Part shown: in pieces, positions 35,013 through 43,740 of the stretch
How positions within the stretch are numbered: position 1 is the stretch's first letter
Layout of the letters: each line of letters begins with the position of its first letter
Origin: VRUE01 sp035318745
GTDB taxonomy: Bacteria; Actinomycetota; Thermoleophilia; Solirubrobacterales; 70-9
Assembly (NCBI GenBank): GCA_035318745.1
Contig: DATHEA010000002.1
Coordinates: 1 to 64,000 of the forward strand
DNA length: 64,000 nucleotides
Direction: 5' to 3'
Translations under genes and position numbers: made by a program
The notes under the pieces: model-generated
Told to the model about the DNA's origin: nothing
What the model saw: only the letters and a program-made list of their open reading frames with translations
Databases searched by the model: none

Positions 35013-36616
35013 GCGCCCGAGCGGGGGTCGTGTACTTGGTCGGCGCCGGTCCCGGCGACCCCGGCCTGATGACGGCACGATCGCTGGAGCTGATCGCCTC
35101 GGCCGACGTCATCTACTACGACCGCCTGATCCCCCCTGGCGCCCTCGACGGTGCCCGAGACGACACCGACCTCGTCTACGTCGGCAAGGCCTCCGGGGAC
35201 GTGCCGGTGGAGAAGGGCCCATATGGACACCGCAGCACCGGCACGTCTGTTCCGCAGGGGGAGATCAACGAGCGGTTGGTGGAGTCAGCGCGGGACGGCA
35301 AGAGCGTGGTACGGCTGAAGGGCGGGGATCCGTTCGTTTTCGGGCGAGGCGGCGAGGAGGGCGAGGCGCTGCGCGAGGCAGGGGTCGAGTTCGAGGTCGT
35401 TCCCGGGGTCACGGCAGGCGTGGCGGCAAGCGCCTACGCCGGCATTCCGGTGACCCATCGCGACGATGCCTCCGCGGTCGCCTTCATCACCGGCCACGAG
35501 GACCCGGAAAAGGCCGAGACCGCGCTCGACTGGGAGGCGCTCGCGCGCTTCCCCGGCACCCTCGTCTTCTACATGGGGGTCAAGCGGCTGGGCGAAAACG
35601 CCGCAGCGCTGATCGCCGCCGGGCGCAGCGCCGAGGAGCCTGCCGCCGCGGTGGAGCGCGGCACGATGGAAGGGCAGCGCACTGTCGTCGCGACCTTGGG
35701 AACTCTGGCCGACACGGTCGAGCACGAGGGAATCGGCGCACCGGCGCTGATCGTCGTCGGCTCGGTGGTCGAGCGCCGCGATGCGCTCGCCTGGCTCGAG
35801 CGCCGGCCGCTGCACGGCCAGCGCATCGTCGTCACCCGGGCGCGCGCCCAAGCCAGTGGCCTTGCAGCAACCCTGCGCGACCTCGGCGCCGAAGTCGTCG
35901 AGCTGCCGGCGATCCGGATTGAGCCGACGATTGAGAGCAATGAGGTGCGGGGTGCGATCGAGCGGATCGGCGAGTACGCGCTGATCTGCCTGACGAGCCC
36001 GAACGGCGTGCACCTGCTGTTCGACGCGCTGCGCGAAGCAGACCTCGACGCGCGGGCGTTTGGCCGTACCCCGAAACAGCAGCAGGTAGGAGAGGGGCGT
36101 TCGGGCGCCGGTGGCCGGGCCGGGGCGACCGTCGCCGCAATCGGGTCTGGAACCGTACGAGCGCTCTCCGAGCATGGAATCGTGGCCGACGTCGTCCCGG
36201 GGCGCTTTGTCGCCGAGGCGCTGGTCGAGGCACTGGCCTCCGTCGATGTGGAGGGCAAGCGGGTCCTCATCGCCCGCGCGGCCGAGGCGCGCGATGTCCT
36301 TCCCTATGCACTGCGCGAACGCGGCAGCGAGGTCGATGTCGTGGCCCTATACGAGACCGTCCGCGAAACGCCGGCACCCGAGGCAATCGAGGCGGCTCAG
36401 TCGGCCGACTACGTCACCTTCACGTCCTCCTCGACCGTGCGCAACCTGACCGAGGCCCTCGGCGATCGCTTCCCCTCCGGCGCTCGCGTCGTCTCGATCG
36501 GCCCAGTCACGAGCGAGGCGGCGCGCGGCGCGAACCTCGAGGTCAACGTCGAAGCCGAGCGCCACGACATCGACGGCCTGGTCGAGGCACTCGTCGCCGA
36601 TTCAGCAGCTCGTTGA
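35009..36616 (+). CDS. cobA-hemD: Uroporphyrinogen-III C-methyltransferase / uroporphyrinogen-III synthase fusion
   Basis: 535 residues from a GTG overlapping the hemC stop. Residues 1 to about 250 are SUMT (CobA): VYLVGAGPGDPGLMTARSLE, VRLKGGDPFVFGRGGEE, VVPGVTAGVAASAYAGIPVT. Residues about 260-535 are HemD (IVVTRARAQASGLAATLRDL ... FTSSSTVRNL). The fusion cyclises hydroxymethylbilane and methylates uroporphyrinogen III toward siroheme or B12. HemD carries an extra segment of about 20 residues (RTPKQQQVGEGRSGAGGRAG, encoded near 36064-36123) between the helix after LLFDALREADLDA and the AAIGSGT strand; it looks like an insertion. Such fusions are known in several phyla. Confidence 0.92.
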   Translation: MSARAGVVYLVGAGPGDPGLMTARSLELIASADVIYYDRLIPPGALDGARDDTDLVYVGKASGDVPVEKGPYGHRSTGTSVPQGEINERLVESARDGKSVVRLKGGDPFVFGRGGEEGEALREAGVEFEVVPGVTAGVAASAYAGIPVTHRDDASAVAFITGHEDPEKAETALDWEALARFPGTLVFYMGVKRLGENAAALIAAGRSAEEPAAAVERGTMEGQRTVVATLGTLADTVEHEGIGAPALIVVGSVVERRDALAWLERRPLHGQRIVVTRARAQASGLAATLRDLGAEVVELPAIRIEPTIESNEVRGAIERIGEYALICLTSPNGVHLLFDALREADLDARAFGRTPKQQQVGEGRSGAGGRAGATVAAIGSGTVRALSEHGIVADVVPGRFVAEALVEALASVDVEGKRVLIARAAEARDVLPYALRERGSEVDVVALYETVRETPAPEAIEAAQSADYVTFTSSSTVRNLTEALGDRFPSGARVVSIGPVTSEAARGANLEVNVEAERHDIDGLVEALVADSAAR

Positions 36617-36654
36617 AGCATTTGCCCCCCCATAGTGGGGAAAAGGCTTCAACG
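36611..36654. terminator. Small palindrome F at the cobA-hemD stop
   Basis: CGTTGAAGC (36611-36619) pairs with GCTTCAACG (36646-36654) around an inner TTTGCCCC...GGGGAAA stem. The TGA stop (36614-36616) lies in the left arm, as in the larger palindromic elements. It may terminate the heme operon before birA, 12 bp downstream. Confidence 0.5.
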
Positions 36655-36665
36655 AATGGTGCGAG

Positions 36666-37502
36666 ATGAGCTTCGGCGCTCCCCACCGCCACTTTCGCGT
36701 CACCGACTCGACCAATGCCCGCGCCCGGGAGCTGGTCGAGGCCGGAGCCCCGCACGGCACCGTCGTCACCGCCGCCGAGCAGACCGCCGGCCGCGGGCGC
36801 CAGGGCCGCACCTGGACCGCACCTCCCGGCAAAGCCCTCCTCTACTCGGCGATTCTGCGCCCGCTCGACGAGCGCCATCTGCTCCCGCCCCTCTCTGTCC
36901 CGCTCGCCGTCTGCGAAGCGGCCGAAGAGCTGCAGCCCGGAATCGAGTGCCAGGTCAAGTGGCCCAATGACGTCTGGGTCGAAGGCCGCAAGCTCGCCGG
37001 AGTCCTGATCGAGGCCAAGCCCCAGGACGGCTGGGTGGTAATAGGCATCGGCCTCAACCTCTCAGTCGCCCCCAAAGAGTTCCCACCCGACCTCCGCGCA
37101 ACGGCGGTCTCGCTCTTCGACCCGAGCGTGGGGAGTCGGGGGGAGGTCTGGGAAGTGCCTCGCGAAGCGGCGCACCGGCGAGAGATTTCAGTCGCGAAGC
37201 GACACCAACATAGTGAGCGGAGCGCTAGCGAAGCGAACCTAGGCACTTCCCCAGACCTCCCCCCGACTCCCCACGCCGCAGCCAACGTCCTAAGCCGCCA
37301 CCTCGATCGCTGGGTCGCTGCCGACCGACAGGAGACGCTCGCCGCCTGGCGCTCGCGCGACGCGCTGCGCGGACGCGAGGTCTCCTGGAACGGTGGTGCC
37401 GGCGTCGCCGACGGAATCGAAGATTCCGGGGACCTAGTCGTCGTCGCTGCCGGCGGCGACCGCGTCGTCCTCGGCGCCGGCGAGGTCCATCTGCGGCTCT
37501 GA
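36666..37502 (+). CDS. birA: Biotin-protein ligase carrying an in-frame palindromic insertion
   Basis: 278 residues. A group I ligase (no DNA-binding domain) that attaches biotin to acyl-CoA carboxylase carrier domains. Catalytic motifs TNARARELVEAG, GRGRQGRTWTAPPGKALLYS (the GRGRxG loop) and KWPNDVWVEGRKLAGVLIEA are intact. After VSLFDPSV, about 50 residues of basic, low-homology sequence (GSRGEVWEVPREAAHRREIS and on) are encoded by element B4. The normal C-terminal region then resumes at AANVLSRHLDRW. The insertion lies at the linker between catalytic and C-terminal domains, so the enzyme is probably still active. The last 69 bp overlap the opposing helicase gene. Confidence 0.88.
   Translation: MSFGAPHRHFRVTDSTNARARELVEAGAPHGTVVTAAEQTAGRGRQGRTWTAPPGKALLYSAILRPLDERHLLPPLSVPLAVCEAAEELQPGIECQVKWPNDVWVEGRKLAGVLIEAKPQDGWVVIGIGLNLSVAPKEFPPDLRATAVSLFDPSVGSRGEVWEVPREAAHRREISVAKRHQHSERSASEANLGTSPDLPPTPHAAANVLSRHLDRWVAADRQETLAAWRSRDALRGREVSWNGGAGVADGIEDSGDLVVVAAGGDRVVLGAGEVHLRL
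37126..37276. repeat. Palindromic element family B, copy 4, inside birA
   Basis: Arms 37126-37160 and 37241-37276 (GCGTGGGGAGTCGGGGGGAG and on) pair over 35 bp with one bulge, the longest of the family. The core has three GCGAAGC heptamers and CCAACATAGTGAGCGGAGCG. No stop codon occurs in the birA frame across all 151 bp, so it is translated as part of the protein. Confidence 0.88.
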
Positions 37503-39986
37503 GTCGGGCGCCGAGCCGTTCCCGCTGCTGCTTTTCCTCGCCCGCCGAGCTCGCTGCTTGGCCGGTTTCGCGCCGTTCTCGCCCGTGGCCGCACCCGCTT
37601 TGCCCTTTTTGCGTTTGCGACGCCGTTTGCCGCCTTTGGGGAAGTTGCGCAGCAGTTCGCGCGCGGTCGCCGAGGGTTTGCGCGCCATACGCATCCGTGC
37701 GCCGCGCAGCACCTCCTCCCCTTCCGGGGTGTGAGAGACGGCGCCGGCAAGCAGCGACACCGAGAGGCGGCGGTCCTGTTTGCGTGCCGCGTGGACGAGG
37801 CGGCGGGCGTTGCGCCCATGCGCGCGGCCGGAGGAGTTGACCAGCAGGCCGAGCAGCCGCTTCGTCTCCGGCCAGCGCTGCACGGCGTACTCTTCGTGCA
37901 GTTCCGGGGTGTAGGAGGCGAGCCGCCAGACCCATGCCTGGGCCTGGTCGCGGCGGCCGATCCGTTTGTCGACCAGCGCCTGCAGCAGGGTTTTCGTCCC
38001 CGCCCGCTTGTCGTCGCGGCTCCAGGTGCCGACGATGTCGATCGCGTCGTCGAAAGCGTCGGGGTCGCGCAGGTCGGCGATCTCGGCCAGCGCTTTCAGC
38101 CGCAACTGCGAGTTGCGGTTGCGCTGCACGCAGGTGAGCAGGAAGCGGCGGCGCAGCTCTTTGGTCTTGTCGTTCTGCAGCATCGAACGGGCGCGACGCC
38201 AGTTCTGCGGGTTGACCCGCGCTCCCGCCAGCGCCGCCCAGGCGTGCTGCTCGGGGTAGTCGAGGTTCTCGACCGCGATCCGCCACAGCTCCCGTTCGAG
38301 CACCTGCGTGCGGCGTTCGGAGTCGTCCGAGACGGGGACGATGCGCCGCTCGACCCGCACCCGGCGGCCGCGACCGCGGCGCACCGGGCCGACGACGATC
38401 GCGCCGCCGCGGTAGACGTCGCGGTCGAGCAGGCTGTGCAGGGTGACGATCGTCTCGTCGTGGGTCGTCGCCGGGTGGACGAAGTCGATGACGAGGCCGG
38501 CCTCCTTGCCGGGCGCCCGGCGGGTCACGCGGCCGACCCGCTGCTGGTAGATCCGCCGCGAGGCGGTCGGCGCGAGGTGCATGCAGATCGTCGCCCGCGG
38601 CGAGTTCCAGCCCTCGGCGAGCAGCATCGCGTTGCAGAGCACGTCGACCTCACCGCGCTCGAAGCCGGCGAGGATCTCGGCCAGTTCGCGCTTCGGCGTC
38701 TCGCCGGAGACCGCGCGGGCGACGATGCCGGCGTTCTGCAGCGCTTTGGCGACGTTCTTGGCGTGCTGGACGCCGGCGGTGTAGAGGACGCCGGGCGTCT
38801 TGCTGAAGCGCGTCTTGTAGAGGTCGGCGATCGCCACGTTGAAGGGCTCCTGGTCGAGCAGCGCGGCCAGCTCCTCCTGGTCGAAGTCCTGGTCGACCTC
38901 GCCTTTTCGCAGCGGCACCTTGGCGATCGTCCGCACCCCCGGCCCGGGCGGGATGCGCATGCAGCGCAGCGGCGCGATCACACCGCGGCGCGCCGCCTGG
39001 GCGAGGTCGAAGCGCGAGGTCTGGGTCGGGAAGAGGTCGGCGACGTGGCGGGCGATCAACGCCCCAGTCGCAGTCATGCCGATGAAGACCGGACCGGTCC
39101 AGGCGCGGATGCAGGCGCTGGTTTTCTCGCCGAGGGCGGTGTGCGCCTCGTCGCAGATCACGATCGAGTAGGCGTCGGAGACTTTCTTGTGGTTGCGGAC
39201 GAACCACTGGTAGGTCTCGACCGTGACCGGGCCGTCGGGATCGTCGCGGTCGCCTAGCAGTGGCGGGCGCAGCCGCTCCTTGTAGCCGCGGTCGGAGATC
39301 TCGCCGATGAACTGGTCGACCAGGTTGCGGCGGTGGGTGAGGATGAGCACGCCGCCGGTGCGGGTGGCGTCGATGAAGCCGACCGCGGCGACGGTCTTGC
39401 CGGCCCCGGTCGCATGCTCGAACCAGAAGCGGCGGGCGGCGCCAGGGTCGTCGGCGGCCTCGGCCACGGCCTCCTCGTCCTCGTCCTCGGCCGGCTCTTC
39501 CTCCCAATCCTGTGGCTCCTCGTCGGGCGCAAGGTCCTCCGGCTCCTCCTCTTCATCGTCGTCGGCCGAGGCGCCATTGCCCTCGGCGGCGGACTCGGCA
39601 ATCTCGGCGGGGGCAGGTTCGCCGTCGTTGGCCGCCGCCGTCTGCTGCTCGGACATCAGCTCGGTCAGGGTGCCGGACAGCGCGTCGACCTGGTGGGGAT
39701 TGAGTTCGGCGCCGTCGCGCAGCTTCGGAGGCTCGTCGGCAAGCAGCCGCTCCAGGCCGAGCAGCAGCGAGAAATCGCGGCGCCACTGAATCGAGGGCTC
39801 CTCCCGACCTTCGTCAAGCTCCTTCAGCGCAGCGTCGAGGGCACGGCGACGGGCGGTGCCCGGGGCGAGCGCCTCGGGTCCCTCGCCGTCGAGCAGCAAC
39901 GGCTCGCGGGCAAACGCCGCGGCCCGCTCTATGTCGGCGCCTGAAGGAACTGCCGCTGGCGCGGCAACTTCGCTGGTCTTGGCCAT
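37434..39986 (-). CDS. SF2 DEAH helicase with acidic insertion and basic tail
   Basis: 850 residues from the ATG at 39986. Superfamily 2 motifs: NPHQVDAL (about residues 96-103), Walker A ATGAGKT (192-198), DEAH (279-282), MTATG, a motif V-like NAMLLAEGWNSPRAT and motif VI QRVGRVTRR. Between the NPHQ motif and Walker A lies an insertion of about 65 residues, very acidic (DDDEEEEPEDLAPDEEPQDW and on). The C-terminal third is helical and ends in a Lys/Arg-rich stretch (GGKRRRKRKKGKAGAA) then an acidic tip. It resembles the type III restriction or Ssl2-like DEAD/DEAH group. The role is unknown; DNA repair or a defence function are possible. No methylase is adjacent. Confidence 0.75.
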   Translation of the reverse strand: MAKTSEVAAPAAVPSGADIERAAAFAREPLLLDGEGPEALAPGTARRRALDAALKELDEGREEPSIQWRRDFSLLLGLERLLADEPPKLRDGAELNPHQVDALSGTLTELMSEQQTAAANDGEPAPAEIAESAAEGNGASADDDEEEEPEDLAPDEEPQDWEEEPAEDEDEEAVAEAADDPGAARRFWFEHATGAGKTVAAVGFIDATRTGGVLILTHRRNLVDQFIGEISDRGYKERLRPPLLGDRDDPDGPVTVETYQWFVRNHKKVSDAYSIVICDEAHTALGEKTSACIRAWTGPVFIGMTATGALIARHVADLFPTQTSRFDLAQAARRGVIAPLRCMRIPPGPGVRTIAKVPLRKGEVDQDFDQEELAALLDQEPFNVAIADLYKTRFSKTPGVLYTAGVQHAKNVAKALQNAGIVARAVSGETPKRELAEILAGFERGEVDVLCNAMLLAEGWNSPRATICMHLAPTASRRIYQQRVGRVTRRAPGKEAGLVIDFVHPATTHDETIVTLHSLLDRDVYRGGAIVVGPVRRGRGRRVRVERRIVPVSDDSERRTQVLERELWRIAVENLDYPEQHAWAALAGARVNPQNWRRARSMLQNDKTKELRRRFLLTCVQRNRNSQLRLKALAEIADLRDPDAFDDAIDIVGTWSRDDKRAGTKTLLQALVDKRIGRRDQAQAWVWRLASYTPELHEEYAVQRWPETKRLLGLLVNSSGRAHGRNARRLVHAARKQDRRLSVSLLAGAVSHTPEGEEVLRGARMRMARKPSATARELLRNFPKGGKRRRKRKKGKAGAATGENGAKPAKQRARRARKSSSGNGSAPDSEPQMDLAGAEDDAVAAGSDDD

Positions 39987-40169
39987 GAAGGCTTGTGCTT
40001 TCGTTCCCGCAGCGACGCGGTGCGTGCCATCGGGAGACTTAGACGAGGATGCCGGGAGGTCGGCTCTTCCTTCCCCCCAGCGCACTCGAGCGGCTCGCAT
40101 ACGGCGAACCGGACGTCCCTATTGTAAACAGGGAAGCCAGATGAATGATTCCCACGGGCTGATCCGTCG

Positions 40170-40766
40170 ATGACGCGCCTCGCGCGGTGCCCCTTTGTAG
40201 CGATAGCGCTCTTACTATTTGCAGCCGCTGCGATCGCCGGCTGCGGGTCCTCGCAGGGTGGTGACTACGGTGGCAAGCACCCCGACTACGCGACGGCACT
40301 GGCCGGTTCGCCGGCTCCGCTCGCGGCGCTGCATCGCCAGGCCGACCAGCTGTTGCCCGGAGGCAAGGATGCCTACGAAGGACGGATCGCGGCGCTGCAC
40401 GGCTACCCGGCCGTGGTCAACGTCTGGGCCTCGTGGTGCGGCCCCTGCCGCTTCGAGCTCCCCCACTTTCAGCAGGCCGCGGCGGACTACGGCAAACAGG
40501 TCGCCTTTCTCGGTATCGATACGCAGGACTCCGACGACGCCGCGAGCACCTTCCTCGAAGAGGCTCCGGTGCCCTACCCCAGCTACACCGACCCGGACAA
40601 AGAGATAGGCGAAGCCATCGGCGCCTCGCTCGGCCTCCCCGACACCGCCTTCTACGATCGCCGCGGCAAGCTCGTCTACCTCAAACAGGGCCCGTACGAC
40701 GACGAAGCCGAGCTGCGGGCGGATATCGAGCGCTACGCGCTCCCCCGCCCTGCCGAAAGCGGATAA
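40170..40766 (+). CDS. TlpA/ResA-type thioredoxin-fold lipoprotein
   Basis: 198 residues. The lipobox AIAGC puts the lipid on Cys25. The thioredoxin-like domain has the active site WASWCGPC (Cys90, Cys93) followed by RFELPHFQQ, typical of TlpA/ResA/CcmG reductases that keep apocytochrome cysteines reduced outside the membrane. This suits the ccm genes at 30.3-32.7 kb, although it is separately transcribed. Confidence 0.85.
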   Translation: MTRLARCPFVAIALLLFAAAAIAGCGSSQGGDYGGKHPDYATALAGSPAPLAALHRQADQLLPGGKDAYEGRIAALHGYPAVVNVWASWCGPCRFELPHFQQAAADYGKQVAFLGIDTQDSDDAASTFLEEAPVPYPSYTDPDKEIGEAIGASLGLPDTAFYDRRGKLVYLKQGPYDDEAELRADIERYALPRPAESG

Positions 40767-40773
40767 TCGAGAT

Positions 40774-41235
40774 ATGGACCTCTTCGTCGTCGTCGCGCTG
40801 ATCGGGGTCGGCCTGCTGCTGGCGGAGCTGCTGCTCTCGACCGGAGGCCTGCTGGCGGCACTCGGCGCCGCCGGTCTGATCGCCGGCGGCGTGCTCGCCC
40901 TCACCGCCGATGCCGACTCCAGCGCCAGCGACTGGGCGGGCCCGGCGCTGATCACCCTCGGCGTGCTTTCGATCGCCAGCTTCTACTTCGTCACCCGCAA
41001 AGTCCTGGAGGCACATCGCGACCAGCCGGTCCGCGGCGGCCCGGAGGAGCTGATCGGCGCCAGCGCCGAGGTCCGTACCCCACCCGACCCCGAGGGGCAG
41101 GTGGCAATCGCAGGCGCGATCTGGCGGGCACGCCAGGCCAGCGACGGGACGCCGCTGCGGCCGGGGGATAGAGTCACTGTCGAGGCGGTCGAAGGACTCA
41201 CCCTCGTGGTCCGACCTGAGGAAGGAGCAACCTGA
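40774..41235 (+). CDS. NfeD-like membrane protein
   Basis: 153 residues with three or four membrane helices in the first 75 (LFVVVALIGVGLLLAELLLS, LITLGVLSIASFYFVTRKVL), then an OB-fold NfeD domain (ELIGASAEVRTPPDPEGQVA ... GDRVTVEAVEGLTLVV). NfeD proteins pair with slipins in membrane quality control. The stop shares one base with the slipin ATG. Confidence 0.85.
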   Translation: MDLFVVVALIGVGLLLAELLLSTGGLLAALGAAGLIAGGVLALTADADSSASDWAGPALITLGVLSIASFYFVTRKVLEAHRDQPVRGGPEELIGASAEVRTPPDPEGQVAIAGAIWRARQASDGTPLRPGDRVTVEAVEGLTLVVRPEEGAT

Positions 41236-42071
41236 TGGCAGCGCTCGTGGTGTTGGCCGTACTGGTGATCTTCGTGGCGATCGTGCTGGGGTCCGCGGTG
41301 CGGGTCCTGCGCGAGTACGAGCGCGGCGTGATCTTCCGCCTCGGGCGGCTGATCGCCACCAAGGGGCCGGGGCTGATCCTGCTGATCCCGTTGATCGACC
41401 GGATGGTGCGGGTCGACCTGCGCACGGTGACGCTCACCATCCCGCCCCAGGAGGTGATCACCCGCGACAACGTCCCGGCCAGCGTCAACGCGGTCGCCTA
41501 CTTCCGCGTCGTCGACTCCAACCGGGCGATCGTCGAGGTCGAAAACTTCCTCCTCGCCACTTCGCAGATCTCGCAGACGGCGCTGCGCTCGGTGCTCGGC
41601 AAGGCCGAGTTCGACCAGCTGCTCTCCGAGCGCGAGCGACTCAACGAGCAGCTGCAGAAAATCATCGACGAGTCGACCGAGCCCTGGGGCGTCAAGGTGA
41701 CCGCGGTCGAGATCAAGGACGTCGAGATCCCCGAGCAGATGCAGCGGGCGATCGCCCGCCAGGCCGAGGCCGAGCGCGAGCGGCGCGCCAAGATCATCAA
41801 CTCCGAGGGCGAGTACCAGGCTGCCCAGAAGCTCACCGACGCGGCCGACATCATCAGCACCAACCCGGCCTCGCTGCAGCTCCGCTACCTGCAGACGCTG
41901 CTCGAAATCGGCAGCAATCAGAACACGACGGTGGTCTTCCCGCTGCCGATGGACATGCTGGAGCCGTTCGTCGGCCGCGGTCCACGCGACAAGCCGGCGA
42001 AACCGCCGCAGCCGCCTCCACCATCACCGGCCGATCCCGACGCCGACGACCTCCCCCCCTCCCGCTCCTGA
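41235..42071 (+). CDS. Slipin / stomatin-like SPFH protein
   Basis: 278 residues. An N-terminal membrane segment leads into the SPFH domain (YERGVIFRLGRLIATKGPGL, VDLRTVTLTIPPQEVITRDN), a coiled-coil region (AIARQAEAERERRAKIINSE) and a Pro-rich tail. It forms oligomeric membrane scaffolds with NfeD. Clear slipin spacing. Confidence 0.9.
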   Translation: MAALVVLAVLVIFVAIVLGSAVRVLREYERGVIFRLGRLIATKGPGLILLIPLIDRMVRVDLRTVTLTIPPQEVITRDNVPASVNAVAYFRVVDSNRAIVEVENFLLATSQISQTALRSVLGKAEFDQLLSERERLNEQLQKIIDESTEPWGVKVTAVEIKDVEIPEQMQRAIARQAEAERERRAKIINSEGEYQAAQKLTDAADIISTNPASLQLRYLQTLLEIGSNQNTTVVFPLPMDMLEPFVGRGPRDKPAKPPQPPPPSPADPDADDLPPSRS

Positions 42072-43114
42072 GCGCGCCAGAGATACGCATCGACCAGCTC
42101 TCGGGGCTGCGGACGATCCTCGCCCCCGGCCGCGCCGACCGGCCGCACGGGTTCGGGCGAGCGGGGGGAGACGAGAAGGGCGCCGAGGGATGCCCGTTCT
42201 GCGAGGGGCACGAGGAGAAGACGCCGCCCGAGGTCTACGCGGTGCGGCCCGGGGGGGGCGAGCCCGACACTCCCGGCTGGACGAGCAGAGTGGTGCCAAA
42301 TCTCTATCCCGCTCTGGGGAGCGGTGACGACGCGGCTGCGACGCCCCGCAGCGGGGAGGCGGGTGCTTTCGCCAGCGCGGGCGACCCGCTGCTGGAGTCG
42401 CGACGAGCCGGCGAGCCGGACCTCTTCGCCTCGCGCCCGGCGATCGGCGGCCATGAGGTGATCGTCAACGGGCCCGATCACGTCACCGCGATGGCCGAGC
42501 TGAGCGAGGAGCGCTTCCTCGGCGCGATCGCCACTTGGCGTGAGCGGATACGCGCCCATGCCGAGGCTGCATACGTGCAGCTAGTCGTCAACGAGGGGGC
42601 GGGCGCCGGCGCCTCCCTGCCCCACACCCACGCCCAGCTCTACGCGCTGCCGTTCGTTCCGGCCGCGGTTGCGCGCGAGCGCGAGCGCGCCGGCGCCTAC
42701 AGCGAACGCACCGCGGGCGGCGGGCTGCTCAGCGACGTCCTGGTCGAGGAGGTGCGCCGTCGCGATCGGCTGGTCGCGATCGACGACGAGGCGGCGCTGA
42801 TCTGCCCGTGGGCCTCCCGCTCTCCCTACGAGCTGCGGGTCGTGCCGCGTCGCGCGGCCGCGCGCTTCGAGGAGGACACGGCGGGCGCGGCGATGATTCG
42901 CACCGCGATGCAGATCCTCTCCAAGCGCTTCGAAGGTCCGCCGGAGCTCAACCTCTGGGTCGCCACTGCGCCGCGCGGCGCCGAGCACTTTCACTGGCAT
43001 GTCGACATCGCCCCCCGCCTGACGATCAAGGCAGGCTTCGAGCTGGGCACCGGAGTCGACATCAACATCTACCCTCCGGAGCGCGCGGCGGCCGACCTGC
43101 GCGAGTGCCTCTGA
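42068..43114 (+). CDS. Galactose-1-phosphate uridylyltransferase-like protein (CTG start inferred)
   Basis: 348 residues if translation begins at the CTG at 42068, which overlaps the slipin stop as CTGA. The usual GTG at 42242 would remove residues 1-58, including IRIDQLSGLRTILAPGRADR and the zinc-type GCPFCEGHE, both standard at the start of GalT proteins. The nucleotide-transfer motif is NEGAGAGASLPHTHAQL (the family norm is HPH; here PHTHAQ), with a C-terminal HFHWHVDIAPRL. Probable role: sugar-1-phosphate nucleotidylyl transfer. Exact sugar unknown, and no Leloir partners adjoin. Confidence 0.72.
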   Translation: MSAPEIRIDQLSGLRTILAPGRADRPHGFGRAGGDEKGAEGCPFCEGHEEKTPPEVYAVRPGGGEPDTPGWTSRVVPNLYPALGSGDDAAATPRSGEAGAFASAGDPLLESRRAGEPDLFASRPAIGGHEVIVNGPDHVTAMAELSEERFLGAIATWRERIRAHAEAAYVQLVVNEGAGAGASLPHTHAQLYALPFVPAAVARERERAGAYSERTAGGGLLSDVLVEEVRRRDRLVAIDDEAALICPWASRSPYELRVVPRRAAARFEEDTAGAAMIRTAMQILSKRFEGPPELNLWVATAPRGAEHFHWHVDIAPRLTIKAGFELGTGVDINIYPPERAAADLRECL

Positions 43115-43740
43115 TGCCACCCAACCCGCGACCGATCCCGCGCTTCATCGCCGACTCGACCCAGGAGGGGATTCCGCACGGGCGCTTCGCCGAGAGGCTG
43201 GTTGCCGAGTTCCGCACCGCCTGCGAGCAGATCGAGGATCTGCCGGAAGGGACCGAGATTCCCGCGGAGATCGACTGGTTTCCGGAGCGGGCCTGGGGAG
43301 GCCGCGTCTGGGTTCCCGCCACCGCGCGGACCGAGGGGACGGAGGGCACGCTGGAGCTGTTCGGCCACGTCTCCTACGAGCTGCCGGAGGGAAGCGAGCC
43401 AGACGCTTTCCGCGCCGGCGCCGACTTCACTGATGTCCTCGCCGAGGAGAACCCGGACTGGCGCATCGACATCAACGACGACGTGATCGGCCAATGGCGA
43501 GGCGAGAACGGCCGCGCCGGCGCGGTCACCCTCGTCTGGGGCCGACCGCTCGTGCGCGGCGCCGTCGCCGCCAGCGCCGAGCTGGAGGCGGAGACGGTCG
43601 ACCAGGAAGTGGTCTCCGACGAACGCTTCACCCTGATCGCCCTCGACGCGCTGAAAGGCTACGGCGACGACGTCTTCCTCGAGGTCAAGCTCTGGAGCCG
43701 CCGTGCCCAGGAGCTTGCCGGCGAGAGCCTCTACGCCTGA
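43114..43740 (+). CDS. Conserved hypothetical cytoplasmic protein
   Basis: 208 residues from an ATG sharing a base with the GalT stop. No family is recognised. It is acidic, without signal or membrane segments, and beta-rich in the middle (RVWVPATARTEGTEGTLELF). ENPDWRIDINDDVIGQWRGE and DDVFLEVKLWSRRAQELAG look like folded-domain cores. The tight coupling suggests an operon with slipin, NfeD and GalT. Its last 10 bp overlap the opposing yceH-like gene. Confidence 0.6.
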   Translation: MPPNPRPIPRFIADSTQEGIPHGRFAERLVAEFRTACEQIEDLPEGTEIPAEIDWFPERAWGGRVWVPATARTEGTEGTLELFGHVSYELPEGSEPDAFRAGADFTDVLAEENPDWRIDINDDVIGQWRGENGRAGAVTLVWGRPLVRGAVAASAELEAETVDQEVVSDERFTLIALDALKGYGDDVFLEVKLWSRRAQELAGESLYA

